Positions 23,829 through 35,554 of a DNA stretch of 64,000 bases are shown in pieces. The stretch is from Karalla daura (taxonomy: Eukaryota > Chordata > Actinopteri > Chaetodontiformes > Leiognathidae): positions 18,547,393-18,611,392 of the forward strand of contig CM055206.1 of assembly GCA_029224185.1 (NCBI GenBank). Direction: 5' to 3'. How positions within the stretch are numbered: the first letter of the stretch is position 1; each line of letters opens with the position of its first letter. A program made the translations under genes and the position numbers. The notes beneath the pieces are model-generated. The model worked only from the letters and a program-made list of their open reading frames with translations. It was not told the origin of the DNA and did no database searches.

Positions 23829-26059
23829 ATGGTTGAGTTCCCCTGGATCAGAATGTCTTTGTTCCTGGCACTGCTGCTTCACCTTCCAGGTAAGGACACG
23901 TGGAGAGAAAGACGAGTGGAGTCGGAGCAGATTTCTGTCTCATTCATTGTTCAGAGTTGGACCAATGATCACAGCTCAGGTCTCTGTCCCAGCAGCAGTG
24001 ACTGGACTCCGATCGACTGTCAGACACGGAGCTGAAGCCACCTTGACTTGTAGCAGTGTGGGAACTGAGCAGGACGCATGTCGTACCATTAGCTGGTACT
24101 TCAGTCCCAAAGGATCAAAACGAGCATCTCTTCTGGTTAGTCATGGCAAGATTGTTGAAGGGTCCGGATTTGAAGCAGACAGACTGAAACTCACAGAAAA
24201 CTGTTCTCTGGTCGTAAAGAACGTCTCACTCCAGGATGGCGGTATTTACCGGTGCAAAACTCCAGGAAGTTCTCTTGTTAATATTGATCTGTTTGTTGTT
24301 GGAGGTGAGTGATTACATCACAGCGTTTACAGTCCAAACTGTTGTTTTAGGACAATAGTAATATGGCCAGTTTGGTTTTGTCAATCTGATAATTGGAGGT
24401 TATGACAAAATTGCAGTTTTTGGCGGGGGGGGGGGGGGGGGGGGGGGGCATGCCTTGAACAGAAATGAATCCGTTTGTAGAGCACCTTAATGAAGCTCTG
24501 GTATGTTGCTCCTCTCACCAGTGGCTGAACAGGAGGAGGGCGATAGGCTGACGCTGTCCTGCTCTGTGACACTGTTTATCTGGTGTCAGCACACAGTGAA
24601 GTGGTTGTATGGTGGTGAAGATGTGGACACAGTCCTCAAACCCCTGGAGACCTCACAGTCTGAGTGCTCAGAGACTGTGATGTATCGTAGCTCTGATCTG
24701 AATTCAACGAGTCTGGAGTTGTTCACATGTAGAGTGACGCATCGTGACACTGGAGAAGAGAAGCTGTTTGGCCTCAGATCTCAGTCCTCAGGGGAGAAAC
24801 CAGGTGAGATTAGGATGACTTGATACAATCCTACCTCATCCTGATGCAACAAACATTACACCATTGACAAACATTACATCAGTCGTTCTCATTTTACAAC
24901 TCATTGGTTTTTTAATGTGTTGCTGCGTCAGTGGAAGAGACAACCACAACAAAAACAACAACAACAACAACCACAGGCACAGGTGAGGAACAAAGCGTCC
25001 GTACAGCCAAACAAAGACAACCAGAGATGTGAATGTCGTTCATGTGCTCTTACATTTTTAACACATCAGAAAAATGTTAGTTTAGTTGCTGCTGCAGTGA
25101 CAGATTTTACACCTAAGTTGAAAAACCTGATCTCTGGTGTTGTCACGTTATCTCCTGCTCCACAGCTGCTCCAGGTGGTCCAGGCTGTTCTGCTGTTGAC
25201 TTGGTGATGCTAGTGATGCGTGTGGCTGAGCTGCTCCTCATCACTGTGATCACTGTTCTCCTCTTCAGAGCTGCAGGTGAGAAACTTCAGGCCAACCTTT
25301 GTTCACAGGGACCAAGTCAAAGCTACGTTTGGAGCTGAAATGTTGCTCTGTGCTTTATTTCCCAGGGAGGCAGAGAGCAGCGGAGGACAACACTGTGAGT
25401 GGAGAATAAAGGAGTGATGAGAAGCTGCTGGTGGAGCTGTTCATGTTCCTGGAGCTGACTGTCCATGTCTCACTGTGTGTGTCTGTGCAGGCTTTACAAC
25501 CACTAGGACACAGAGCAGTGATGCGTTCAGGAGCAGCAGACAGTCAGGTAAAGATGCCATCAGACAGCAGCTGATGGTGCCTTCAGGTTCCACTGACTAC
25601 ATCAGAGTTTAGCCTGGAGGAACATCTGGGAGTTTGGGAACCTTTGGGGCTGATTCTCCGACAAGCAAAAGTAACTGATGGTGCGTTCAGGGACCGTCAG
25701 GTTGTTTTGTAGCTGCTGGTTTTGAATGTGTGTCAGTGAAGTGAAAGCTGCCAGTTAAACCTCAATTTCAATTTTATTTAAAGTAATTGAGAAGAGAGAG
25801 AAGAGCCAGCTACTCCTACCACTGAAGGCACAAATAGAACTGCTAGAAAATAACAGAAATGAGAGAAACAACGTCCTTTTAACATATTCTAAAGGCCTTA
25901 GCTGTTCCCTTAGCGGTTCTGTCTGAGGTTTTCTGACCTTCTAGGTTTGAGGAGGAGGAGCAAGAGAAGTGTAAGTGTGTCAGTGACAGTTTGTGCTGTG
26001 GTTTACAGGAGAATAATGAAGATAAAGGTGATGAGACAGTGAATTATGAGAACTTCTAA
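23829..26059 (+). CDS. Gene C: two-Ig receptor with Arg-containing membrane span
   Basis: Exons: signal peptide 23829-23889, Ig1 23993-24304, Ig2 24522-24803, stalk 24932-24982, membrane 25166-25276, tail 25366-25394, 25491-25547 and 26009-26059. Total 317 residues with no stops. The signal peptide, first intron and start of Ig1 are nearly identical to gene B, then the Ig1 C-C' region diverges (ISWYFSPKGSK against TNWFFYPSGSK). The stalk is almost pure Thr. The terminal exon differs from its relatives: the acceptor lies three bases earlier and the tail ends TVNYENF before a TAA stop. A poly-G run of 24 bases (24425-24448) lies in the Ig1-Ig2 intron. About 250 bases of extra sequence occupy the last intron. 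Same inferred function as gene B. Confidence 0.82.
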
Positions 26060-27929
26060 GCCTCCTCGGCCTCTGACAATCCCCACTGATCACCGGCTTC
26101 CAGAGACTTCACATCCTTAAATCGTCTTCCAGATGAAGCACCTACAGATGATTCAGAGATTTGTTAGGCGCCAATGATGCTACAACAGCCTGAGGCCAGT
26201 TTCATGTCTGTGTGCAGATGAACTCACTGTAATGTCGCCATTTACATTGTTGTTGGCTTTGTTCTTGTATATGTTGTCTGACATTGTGTTTGGAAAGGAT
26301 GATCTGTCCTAATAGGCTCTATGCACACATTACTTTTGTGTCTGACACAGGGCTGGGTGGACATTTCTGGTCAGACTTCAGGTCCCATTCAACACGCTAG
26401 AAAGCAGTTTAGCAAAGTAGCAAAGTAGTTCTGTCATAGTAGAGTGAGACAAGTAAACCTAATGCACAGAGTTTATTTGTGGCTAGGTGGAGTTGCTACG
26501 GCGACTAGCGATCAAAGCTAACGGTGCTCTGCAGGCGCAGGATGAATGCAATCATCACCAAATTTCAATGGAAACACGTCATCTGTTGTGTATAGAGCCC
26601 ATCAATCCAGTGAGTTTCCTCTTTAAAACCACAGAATCTGCAAATAAACATCTGCTCACCCTGTAACCCAACACTTGTCATTCGTTCATCATCTATTCAG
26701 AGTCTCGCCAGGATGATACTTTTTTGAGACATCATTCGCAAAAAAAAAAGAAGTCCAATGAGAAATTAATTAGTCAAGGTGTAAAAACTGTTCAAACTGT
26801 CTTTGATCATTGATTTGTTCAATGATCCTGATTGCACAGGGACTGCTATGGGACTGTTCCATATAAACCATATAAACAGTCTGGAAGACTGTGGTTGTTC
26901 CCCACAATGTTCATATAAGTGTAAGCACATACCCTTTCAAATTTTTAATAAATGAATTTACCTCAATCCTGTAGTTTTATGGAAGCACACTAACGTGTTT
27001 CAGTATTTCTAAGATCAGGGTCCCCCCCCTCTCATGACTCACAATGGTTCAGTCCAACTGACACGGCACCTGCAGCGCTGCCTGTCTGCTGAACTGACAA
27101 GCCGTTGGACTTTTTCTAACGTCTACAACTCAGACCCACTTTCACCTAGAGTCGTTAATCAGCCTTTAAATTGCAGACACAAGTCCATTCTGTGGATGAG
27201 GTGTTCAGTTTTTATAGAGAATGTTTTAGTTTTTGATCATTTCCTGCTCAACGATAGCATAGCATAATTGCATCGCCGCCATCACCATGACAACCTTGAT
27301 CAGAGTAGCCATACTGCAAGTGAAGTAAAACTAGTAGAATCAGTAGTAAAAGCAGTAATAGAAGACATTTTTCAGTTTTTTCTTTTTCGCCAATGTAGCC
27401 TTCCAGCATAGCGCTGCGTCACATGAGGTTTCCTTGGGTGGAATTTTCTAGTTTTCTTTTTATCTGGTGTTAGCGCGGAAGCCATGGAGCATTGGTGTAA
27501 TCAGAAATGCCTCAAGACCTTTTCCAGTGCATTTTCTCCAAATAATAATACAAGTTAAAGCACAATGTTAAGCCCCTGAAGCATCCGCAGAACTCAGAAA
27601 ATGGCACAACCATTGGACATGACTGCAAAAATAACATTACATTCTTTCTTTCAGAGATCCGTACAGAAGTGTGTTGTGGGTGTTTGTTTTCATGCCGAGA
27701 TAGCGTCATGTCCCAGAAACCACACTCAAAGATAGAGAAACATGCAAATATTCAAATTAAGGACTTCAGAGATAAGTTGTTGCAACATTGCACAACATCC
27801 AAGGGTGATAAAGTCCTGTTGAGGAAGAGATGTATCACTGATTACAGAAAATGTGTGTTTTATTAGCTTGCCCAGTTGAGAGACATTAGTTTGTCCTGAG
27901 GACAGACAGAAAACAGACGGAGAAGCTCG
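26060..27929. other. Gene C 3' region and spacer to pseudogene D
   Basis: Holds 3' untranslated sequence with an AATAAA at 26643-26648, a likely polyadenylation site. The rest is AT-rich, with no credible gene, and short near-repeats of sequences found upstream of genes E and F (for example the block after 27660). Confidence 0.5.
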
Positions 27930-29002
27930 ATGGCTGAATTCAGATGGATTCTAATGTCTTTATTTCTGCTTCTGCTGCTCTACTTTCCAGGAAAAAACAA
28001 AACAAAAAAATGTATTTGAGTTTGAGTCTGTGGTATGTTTAACCGATTAGGTTTCATGGAATTAATAAATGAGAGACATTTGGAAGTGTAAGCTGCTTCT
28101 AACCAGAGCCATGATTGAATCACATCTTTTTTTCTCCCCAACAGCAGTGACTGGACAAACACTCTATCGTTTCAATGTCAGAGATGGAGATGAAGTCACT
28201 TTGCCTTGTGACAGTGATGCTCAGGCCAGATGTAACAGCTCAGCCTGGAACTTAAAACAGTCAGGACAAACACCGGTGTATCTCATATATTATGGACAGA
28301 ACACTTAAGGATTCAGACTGAAAGAAGACAGACTAGAATTCACAGAAAACTGCTCTCTGCTCATAAAGAACGTCTCACTCCAGGATGCTGGTCGTTACTG
28401 GTGCCAGAGTCCGAGACATCATAGTGTAAGCTTTCTGTCTGTTGTTGGTGGTGAGTATTTACACTCCAACTTAGTCCAAACTGTCTTGTTAGAACAATAC
28501 ACTGAAACATTTTAACATTTATTGACACTTTAATGAAGTTCTCTCTGTTTCTCTCTCACAAACTCTCCATCCATCCTCACCAGTGACTGACCAGGAGGAG
28601 GACAGTAATGTGACGCTGTCATACTTTTCGTCAACAAAATGGTGATGTGAGCACACAGTGAAGTGGCTGTATGATGGTGAAGATGTGGACAGAGTCCTCA
28701 AACCCCTGGAGACCCCACAGTCTGAGTGCTCACACGCTGTGATGTATTGTAGCTCTGATCTCAAGATGAATTCAAAGTATTTGGAGTTGTTTAGATGTAA
28801 AGTGACTGATAACATCATAAAACAAGAGAAGCTGTTTGGCCCCAGATCTCAGTCCTCAGAGGAGACACCAGGTGAGATTAGGATGAGTTGTTATCATAAT
28901 GTGGCTGATCACAGTGGATTGTTGTTTGTTGTTCCAGATGAGGAAACAACCACAGAAGCAATAAGACAAACAACTGAGAATGAAGATAAAACGGACAAAT
29001 GA
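27930..29002 (+). pseudogene. Pseudogene D: decayed two-Ig receptor
   Basis: Recognisable exons are the signal peptide 27930-27990 (MAEFRWILMSLF), Ig1 from about 28146 to 28450, Ig2 from about 28584 to 28871, and a Thr/Glu stalk ending in TGA at 29000-29002. Lesions: the first donor GT is GA; Ig1 has an in-frame TAA at about 28306 where relatives read through; Ig2 has its first Cys changed to Tyr (LSYFSS) and a TGA shortly after. The membrane/tail cassette is missing. At about 29606 the pre-cassette sequence runs straight into 3' untranslated sequence, so a deletion removed it. Confidence 0.85.
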
Positions 29003-30808
29003 ATCGACAAACTCTGCAATCACAGAAGTGCCAAAAAGTATGGACGCCTAATTTATTCTCTTTCAACAGTTTTTCTAATGACCGTTGAATATACCATGCA
29101 AATTGTAGCAGATTTTTGAAGCATTGCACAGTGCACAGCAAAAGTCAACTATGTTGTATTCAAGCTATGATATAAAGCAATGACTGTGAACAGAGCATAA
29201 AGGGACTTCACCTCCACAGAGATCAGGACAGGTTTAGAACCAGCAGCTCCACGTTTCCAGAGTAAACCAGAGGAGACGAAGCATACAGTAGCTCTGTAGA
29301 TCTGTGTCTCAGAGGCTGAGGTGAGGGGCGTCCAGCTGGTTGCAATCTGAAACTTCACCACTAGATGGCCCTCTGCCCCTTGGTCGCTATTCAACATTTC
29401 AGCCGTTGTTTTACAAACATTCATATTTCATATTTTCACGCTAAGATTTACATACAGTAGGAGGTGCCATAATAAAACCATGGTAGCTGCATAAAAACCC
29501 TGAGAAAACATGTAGAATTTTTGCAAGAGATTTGTTCTGAATGTATTTATTCACACTTAAAGTCTGGGACAAGTTAGAATCTAAACCTCATCTCTGCTGC
29601 TCCACAGCTGTGCTTGAGGCCTCTGTGTGCAGAATTCATTGTTATCTTGCCATTTAATATCGGCTTTGTTCTCATATTTGTTGTATTACAGCTTGTCTGG
29701 AATGGATGAATGGTTCTAATAGAGCCAGTGACAATTCTGTCTTTATTAAACACATAATCTGCCAAGAAAAAACAACTTATCCTGTAATTCTGCACTGTTT
29801 GTTGTAATTCCTTCTTCATCAACATCATCACCGTCACGTTACGTCCCAGACTTAGAGGTTATCCAAGCATAACATGTAGTGGCTCCCACTCCTCCCTCTC
29901 CTCAGAGAACTCCAGTGGCACAGAATTAGAAACAGAAATGTCACAGTTGGAAGCTAATCTTAACTAATTACATAAACAGCATAAAGAACTCTTAAACCAC
30001 AAACAAGATAAAAAAAGGGTGAAAACAGAAAGATCTTCTCCTTCATACTGGCCACCATGTGTGCTATTCTAACATATACCACGCCTAACACTGGATCTGT
30101 GTGTTGACTAAAGGCCACACACATATCACAGGACACTGGATGTCTTTGGAATGGGAGAAGAAAAGAGAGACGCTAAAATTGGGACTGGAACTTTTGAAGG
30201 CCCACCCAGACACCCAAACACCCAGTCTTTGATATACATCCGCATAGAAACACCCACACACAGCTGGGAGGACGGAAACTCACAACACACACGACCTAGA
30301 ATCATAATAATCTGCCAGGAGCAAAAACACTAAAGAACAGGGCTGGACTTTCCTTTGTTTCCTCAGGACACAAACACAAACTTAATAAAGTCGCCTCACA
30401 GCGACAGTGTTTATACTCCTTGTATGATGTTAACATGGAATCTGTCAAACATAGGTTTTATCTGAAATGTATCTACTTCATAAACATGTAAATTTAATCA
30501 CAATTTAAGCCCCTGAAACATTCACAGACAGAACAATTTTGTCCCCACGTCTTTATATAAAGACATGACTGTAAACACCTCAATAAAACAAAACTTGTCC
30601 TCTACAGCAGTCAGAACGTCCTCTACAGCAGTCAGAAACGTGTAGAGACAGCATCCGGCCCAAAAACCACGGTCAGAGATAAAGAAAGATGCACAGATCC
30701 CAATGAGGAAGAGGTGAATGTATGATGAAAGGAAATAGGTGTTTTATCTATTTCGCCCAGTTGTTAGTTTGTCCTGAGAAGAGACAGAAACAGAGACGGA
30801 GAAGCTCC
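29003..30808. other. Spacer between D and E
   Basis: Contains the deletion junction of pseudogene D near 29600 and a remnant of the family's older 3' untranslated region (29610-29770). No intact gene. The last 40 bases are the shared promoter-proximal sequence of the E and F first exons. Confidence 0.5.
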
Positions 30809-33800
30809 ATGGCTGAGTTCAGATGGATTCTAATGTCTTTATTTCTGCTTCTGCAGCTCTGGTTCCCAGGTAGGAAACTAAACTTCATCTGAATTTATGA
30901 TGTCAACACAGGAACTTTAGTAGCAGTGACACTGATGGTTCAACAACATGGTTCAACATTGATTTTATCATGAAATTTGGAGTCAAGACACATTTGTAGG
31001 TGTGAGATGCTTCTAACAGGAGCCATGATCATATCTCATCTTCTCTGACAGTGACTGGACTAACATACAACAGGTTTACTATCAGAGGTGGAGGTGAAGT
31101 CACTTTGTCTGGTGACAGTGTGAGAACTCAGCGGGACACACGAGGCAGCGCTGACTGGATCCTCATAGAGTCAGAGACAGATCGATCTGTGATTCTGGTT
31201 AATGATGGACAGATTGTTGAAGGATCCAGAGCTGAGGCAGACAGACTGAGACTCTGTCCCAGAGACTGTGACGTATCGTAGCTCTGATATCAGGCTGTTG
31301 TTCACGTCTCAGTCCTCAGAGGAGAAACCAGGTGACTCTATGATGTGGTTTCATACACCCTGCAAAATAACCTGTCTGACCACAATGATTCCTTGTTTGT
31401 TTGTCTACAACCACAGAAGCAGCTGACAACACAACAAGTGACGAGGGGGACACTGATCATCAAGCACCAACAAGTATGGACTCCTTAATGATTTTTTTCC
31501 CTTTCAACAACATGCATATTGTTACAGATTCTTTTAGAGATGATTCCTGCCACATTCAGGATGGTGGTCATCACAACCACGTCCCTAGTTACCAACCACA
31601 GAAACCAGACTAATCTGATCTGACAGCCAGCGATGCAGACCTGCGACAGAGGGATGGTTTCCTCTATGCCTGCTGTCTCTGCAGCCTTCAGGTGTCGGAG
31701 CAGAGCGATGGCCGACATGGTGCTGCTGGTCGACGGCTCCACTAGCATCAGTCAGACCGGCTTCGACATCATCCGCAGGTTCATCGCTCGCATTATCAGC
31801 GCGTTCGACATCGGGGTCAATCGAGTCCAGATCGGTAACACATCATGTCTACTCAGTCAAATGTATTGACGCTATGTATATATAACATCTTTAGCCATCC
31901 CTTTCATTTGGTCCCCATACATGTTTTCTCATTTATTCTTTTTCTAATTTCTCTCATTTTTCTTTTGAAAATATGGCACAGGGGAGTAGAAAGCACTTGA
32001 AATATACCCATGCATTTGATGCCATCCCTCTTTTGATGCAGCTGCTGCTGAGTTTTATGCTCTCGTGTCCTCCAGGTCTGACTCAGTACAGCACCAAACC
32101 GAGGACCGAGTGGAACCTGAACACTTCCATGACCACGAAGTCTTTGCTGATGGCCGTGGCCAAGCTGCGTCAAATGGGAGGCGACACCATGACAGGTGAT
32201 TTCAACACACGTCCCGCTGTCACCGTGAGAGTGTCTCGATTAGAGCTCTGCAAAACACACACACATGTGCAGGCACACACATAAGCAAAGAGCTCTCTCA
32301 CATCAGGCATTTATGTGCCTGAATGCAAACCTCTGTTCTTGTCTGGCAGGACGGGCTCTTAACCACGTCCTCCGGAACGACTTCAATGTCAGCGTTGGTA
32401 TGCGTGAAGACGCTCTGAAGATCGGCATCCTGATCACTGACGGAGAGTCCACTGATCCGCATGAGGTGGCCCGCATCCCAGAAAAGCTGAGAAACAGAAG
32501 CATAGAGTTCTACACTATCGGTGACTGATTTGTCACATTATTTCAAAATCTCTGAGCAAGGAGATGACTTCCAGCTGAGCACATAGACACATGGTTACCT
32601 ATGGTCTGAGTTCATAGAGATTTGTAACATAACATTCAACACTCAGAGATCAGTGACTGGACCACTGATTTACCAGGGTTCAGCTCTTTGCATGTAAAAA
32701 CAGTTGTCGTCATAAGATCATTCATTTCATTGTCTGGAGACTATCATCTAGACTATCATCAAAACTGGCAGTTGCATGATGCAGTGGTTTGATGACCTGT
32801 GTTTGTGTCACTGTGCACATGGCTCCATGTGAACTAGTCACCGTCACATCTTGGTTCAGTTTCTGTCACTTTCCTCTCAGGTGTGGGGAACGCCTATGAG
32901 ATGGAGCTCAGGTCCATTGCCTCCGACCCCAAGGAAATTCACACACACTTCGTCAGTGACTTCACGTGTCTGCTGAACATTGCCAATTATGTCATCTTCA
33001 ACCTGTGCAACAGCATCAAAGGTAGGACAGGTAGGAGAGGAGTCTCCATCAGTCAACACTCTCTCTCAAGTTAACAAGGTTCCGAGGTTCAACTATTGAG
33101 GACTAATGAGGCTCTGTGCCCCCTTTTTAAAAAGAGGGACCATAAACATGGGGCCCTGCCAGGACTTCTACATGTACGTCTAAAGTCCAGGTTTAATCAG
33201 ACAGATAGGTTTGCATTTTAAAGGTCTAACAGATCCAGCAGCAGCATCGTCCTATCAATGCATCCACTCTTCCTCCTCTGTACATCAGCGCTCCCCAGCC
33301 ACAGGGCCACTGATTGACACACAACAAGAACGAACATGTAAATGATTATTGGGGAGCGATTTTTTTGTATTTTGAAAAGAACCAGAATCAGCACAGAAAA
33401 CTAATAAAAAAAGCCTCTTGTGCTGCCCCACTGTTAACTAATGTGGCTGATCACTCTGGATTCTTGTTTGTTTGCTCAGGTGAGGAAACAACCACAGAGA
33501 CAACAAGAACAACGGAAGAATCAACAAGGCCTGCAACCACTGATCATCAGGCATCAAGGAGTACGGACTCAAATTCATCTTTTCTAGAATAGATAAATAG
33601 ATAGACCTAGGAACAACACCACTGTTGCTAAGGTGCTAATGTTCAGCAGGATTTTTTTTATCACCACCTCTATGAGCTAACATGCTAACATTGCTAATTA
33701 GAACAACAGACATAGAACAGGTGAGTCACATTTATTTATTAACACTATTGGTGAAAGTCTGGGATAAGGTCAAATCTAAACCTGATCTCTGGTGTTGTCA

Positions 33801-34510
33801 TGTTACCTCCTGCTCCACAGCTGCTCCAGGTGGTCCAGGCTGTTCTGCTGTTGACTTGGTGATGCTGGTGATGCGTGTGGCTGAGCTGCTCCTCATCACT
33901 GTGATCACTGTTCTCCTCTTCAGAGCTGCAGGTGAGAAACTTCAGGCCAACCTTTGTTCACAGGGACCAAGTCAAAGCTACGTTTGGAGCTGAAATGTTG
34001 CTCTGTGCTTTATTTTCCAGGGAGGCAGAGAGCAGCGGAGGACAACACTGTGAGTGGAGAATAAAGGAGTGATGAGAAGCTGCTGGTGGAGCTGTTCATG
34101 TTCCTGGAGCTCACTGTCCATGTCTCACTGTGTGTGTCTGTGCAGGCTTTACAACCACTAGGACACAGAGCAGTGATGCGTTCAGGAGCAGCAGACAGTC
34201 AGGTAAAGATGCCATCAGACAGCAGCTGATGGTGCCTTCAGGTTCCACTGACTACATCAGAGTTTAGCCTGGAGGAACATCTGGGAGTTTGGGAACCTTT
34301 GGGGCTGATTCTCCTACAAGTAGAAGTAGCTGATGGTGCGTTCAGGGACCGTCAGGATGTTTTGGAGTTTCTTGTTTTGAATGTGTGTCAGTGATGTGAA
34401 AGTTGCCAGTTAAAGTGTGTCACAGTGTGTGTGTGTGTGTGTGTTGTGTCTGACAGCAGAATAATGATGAAGATGAAGGTGATGCTACAGTAACTTTTGA
34501 GAACTTCTGA
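30809..34510 (+). CDS. Gene E: receptor with broken Ig exon and intact VWA domain
   Basis: Exons: signal peptide 30809-30869 (MAEFRWILMSLF), a fused Ig exon from 31052, short stalk 31417-31473, four VWA exons (31685-31834, 32076-32195, 32350-32520, 32881-33021), second stalk 33480-33560, membrane 33821-33931, tail 34021-34049, 34146-34202 and 34460-34510. The Ig exon has lost both core cysteines of Ig1 and jumps by deletion from late Ig1 into Ig2 out of frame, meeting TAG at 31279-31281. All other exons are phase 1 to phase 1 up to the membrane exon, so skipping the Ig exon gives a continuous 342-residue protein: signal peptide, VWA, Arg-containing membrane span, tail. The tail ends TFENF, with Phe in place of the signalling Tyr. 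It could be a VWA-only receptor or a gene in decay. Polyadenylation signal at 34685-34690. Confidence 0.6.
31685..33021 (+). CDS. VWA domain of gene E (four exons)
   Basis: A complete von Willebrand factor A domain of about 194 residues in exons of 150, 120, 171 and 141 bases, each starting and ending in phase 1 with good splice sites. MIDAS metal-site residues are present: DGSTSIS (DxSxS), the Thr of GGDTMTG, and the Asp of LITDGES. The opening CRSRAMADMVLLVDGS and break points after RVQIG, DTMTG and FYTIG resemble what I recall of FACIT collagens (XII, XIV, XX, XXI). VWA domains bind extracellular matrix or other ligands through the metal site. No collagen repeats or fibronectin domains lie nearby, and the flanking stalk exons belong to the Ig receptor family, so it is not a free-standing collagen gene. 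Confidence 0.9.
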
Positions 34511-35554
34511 GACTCCTCGGCCTCTGTCCCTCTCCACTGAAGCTGCAGCAGCCTGAGGCCAGTTTGAAGCCTCTGTGTGCAGAACTCATTGTAATATTGC
34601 CATTTAGCATCTTTTTGGGCTTTGTACTCTTATATTCTTCGACTTTGTATTTGTCATGACTAATAGAGCCAGTAACCATTTGCAAATAAAAACATTTTTA
34701 TTCTTTAATTCTACACTGGTTCTTGTAATGATTTCATCATTGTCATAATAGATAAATAGACTGGACTCACAGGGAACAATCACACACTTATTAAAGTTGT
34801 TATTAAAGTTGTCTTATTAAAGTGCTCTGCTGTTAACATGGAAGCTATGGAGTATCGACTTCATCAGAAATACCTCAAGAACTGTTCTCCACAAGAGTAT
34901 GAAATGAAAGATTCAGTGTTCAGAAAATCACAAAACCATGTTGCATTCACACTGTAATAGAAAGAGTGAACTGCAAATAGAGCATTATGTTAGTCCTTCA
35001 CACAGAGACAGCAGTGTGTCTGTGTTTGTGCAGAGACAGCATCAGGCCTGATAAACCACATTTAGAGATAGAGAAACACTCCGCTGTTCAGGAGCTCTGA
35101 TAAGGAACGTTTTGCTCAACGTTGCTGTCTGTAAATGTGCTAAAATAAACTTTGACTTGACTCACTCATCCTGTGCGCTTCACTTCATTTATGTACTGAT
35201 TCTGCTGATTTGGTTCCCACTGCTGTTATAATGACATGACATATTATATAATGACATGGATGTAAAGGGTCTTATGTTCATATGATTCGAACGTGAGCAT
35301 GACCAGGAAAGAAGTGTGCTGTGGGTGTTTGCTCTCAGGCAGAGACAGCGTCAGGCCTGATAAACCAGATTCACAGATAGAGAAATATCCTGATGTTCAA
35401 ATCAAGGAGTTCAGAGATAAGAGTTTTTGCAGCAAAGACATGTCAGAGATGTATCACTGATTAGGGCAAGCCACTTAAGTATTTCATGTGGCCAGCTCAG
35501 AAACATTCTCTGTTTTTTCTAGAGGAGAGACAGAAACAGAGAAGGAGAAGCTCC
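34511..35554. other. Gene E 3' region and spacer to gene F
   Basis: 3' untranslated sequence to about 34700, then AT-rich spacer. The region 35300-35554 repeats sequence found before the first exons of D and E, so it probably includes the gene F promoter. Confidence 0.5.

Noticed and set aside
33314..33592. Open frame running into the second stalk exon of gene E as an independent small gene
   Set aside because: Only the 33480-33560 part matches the receptor stalk exons; the rest is intron.
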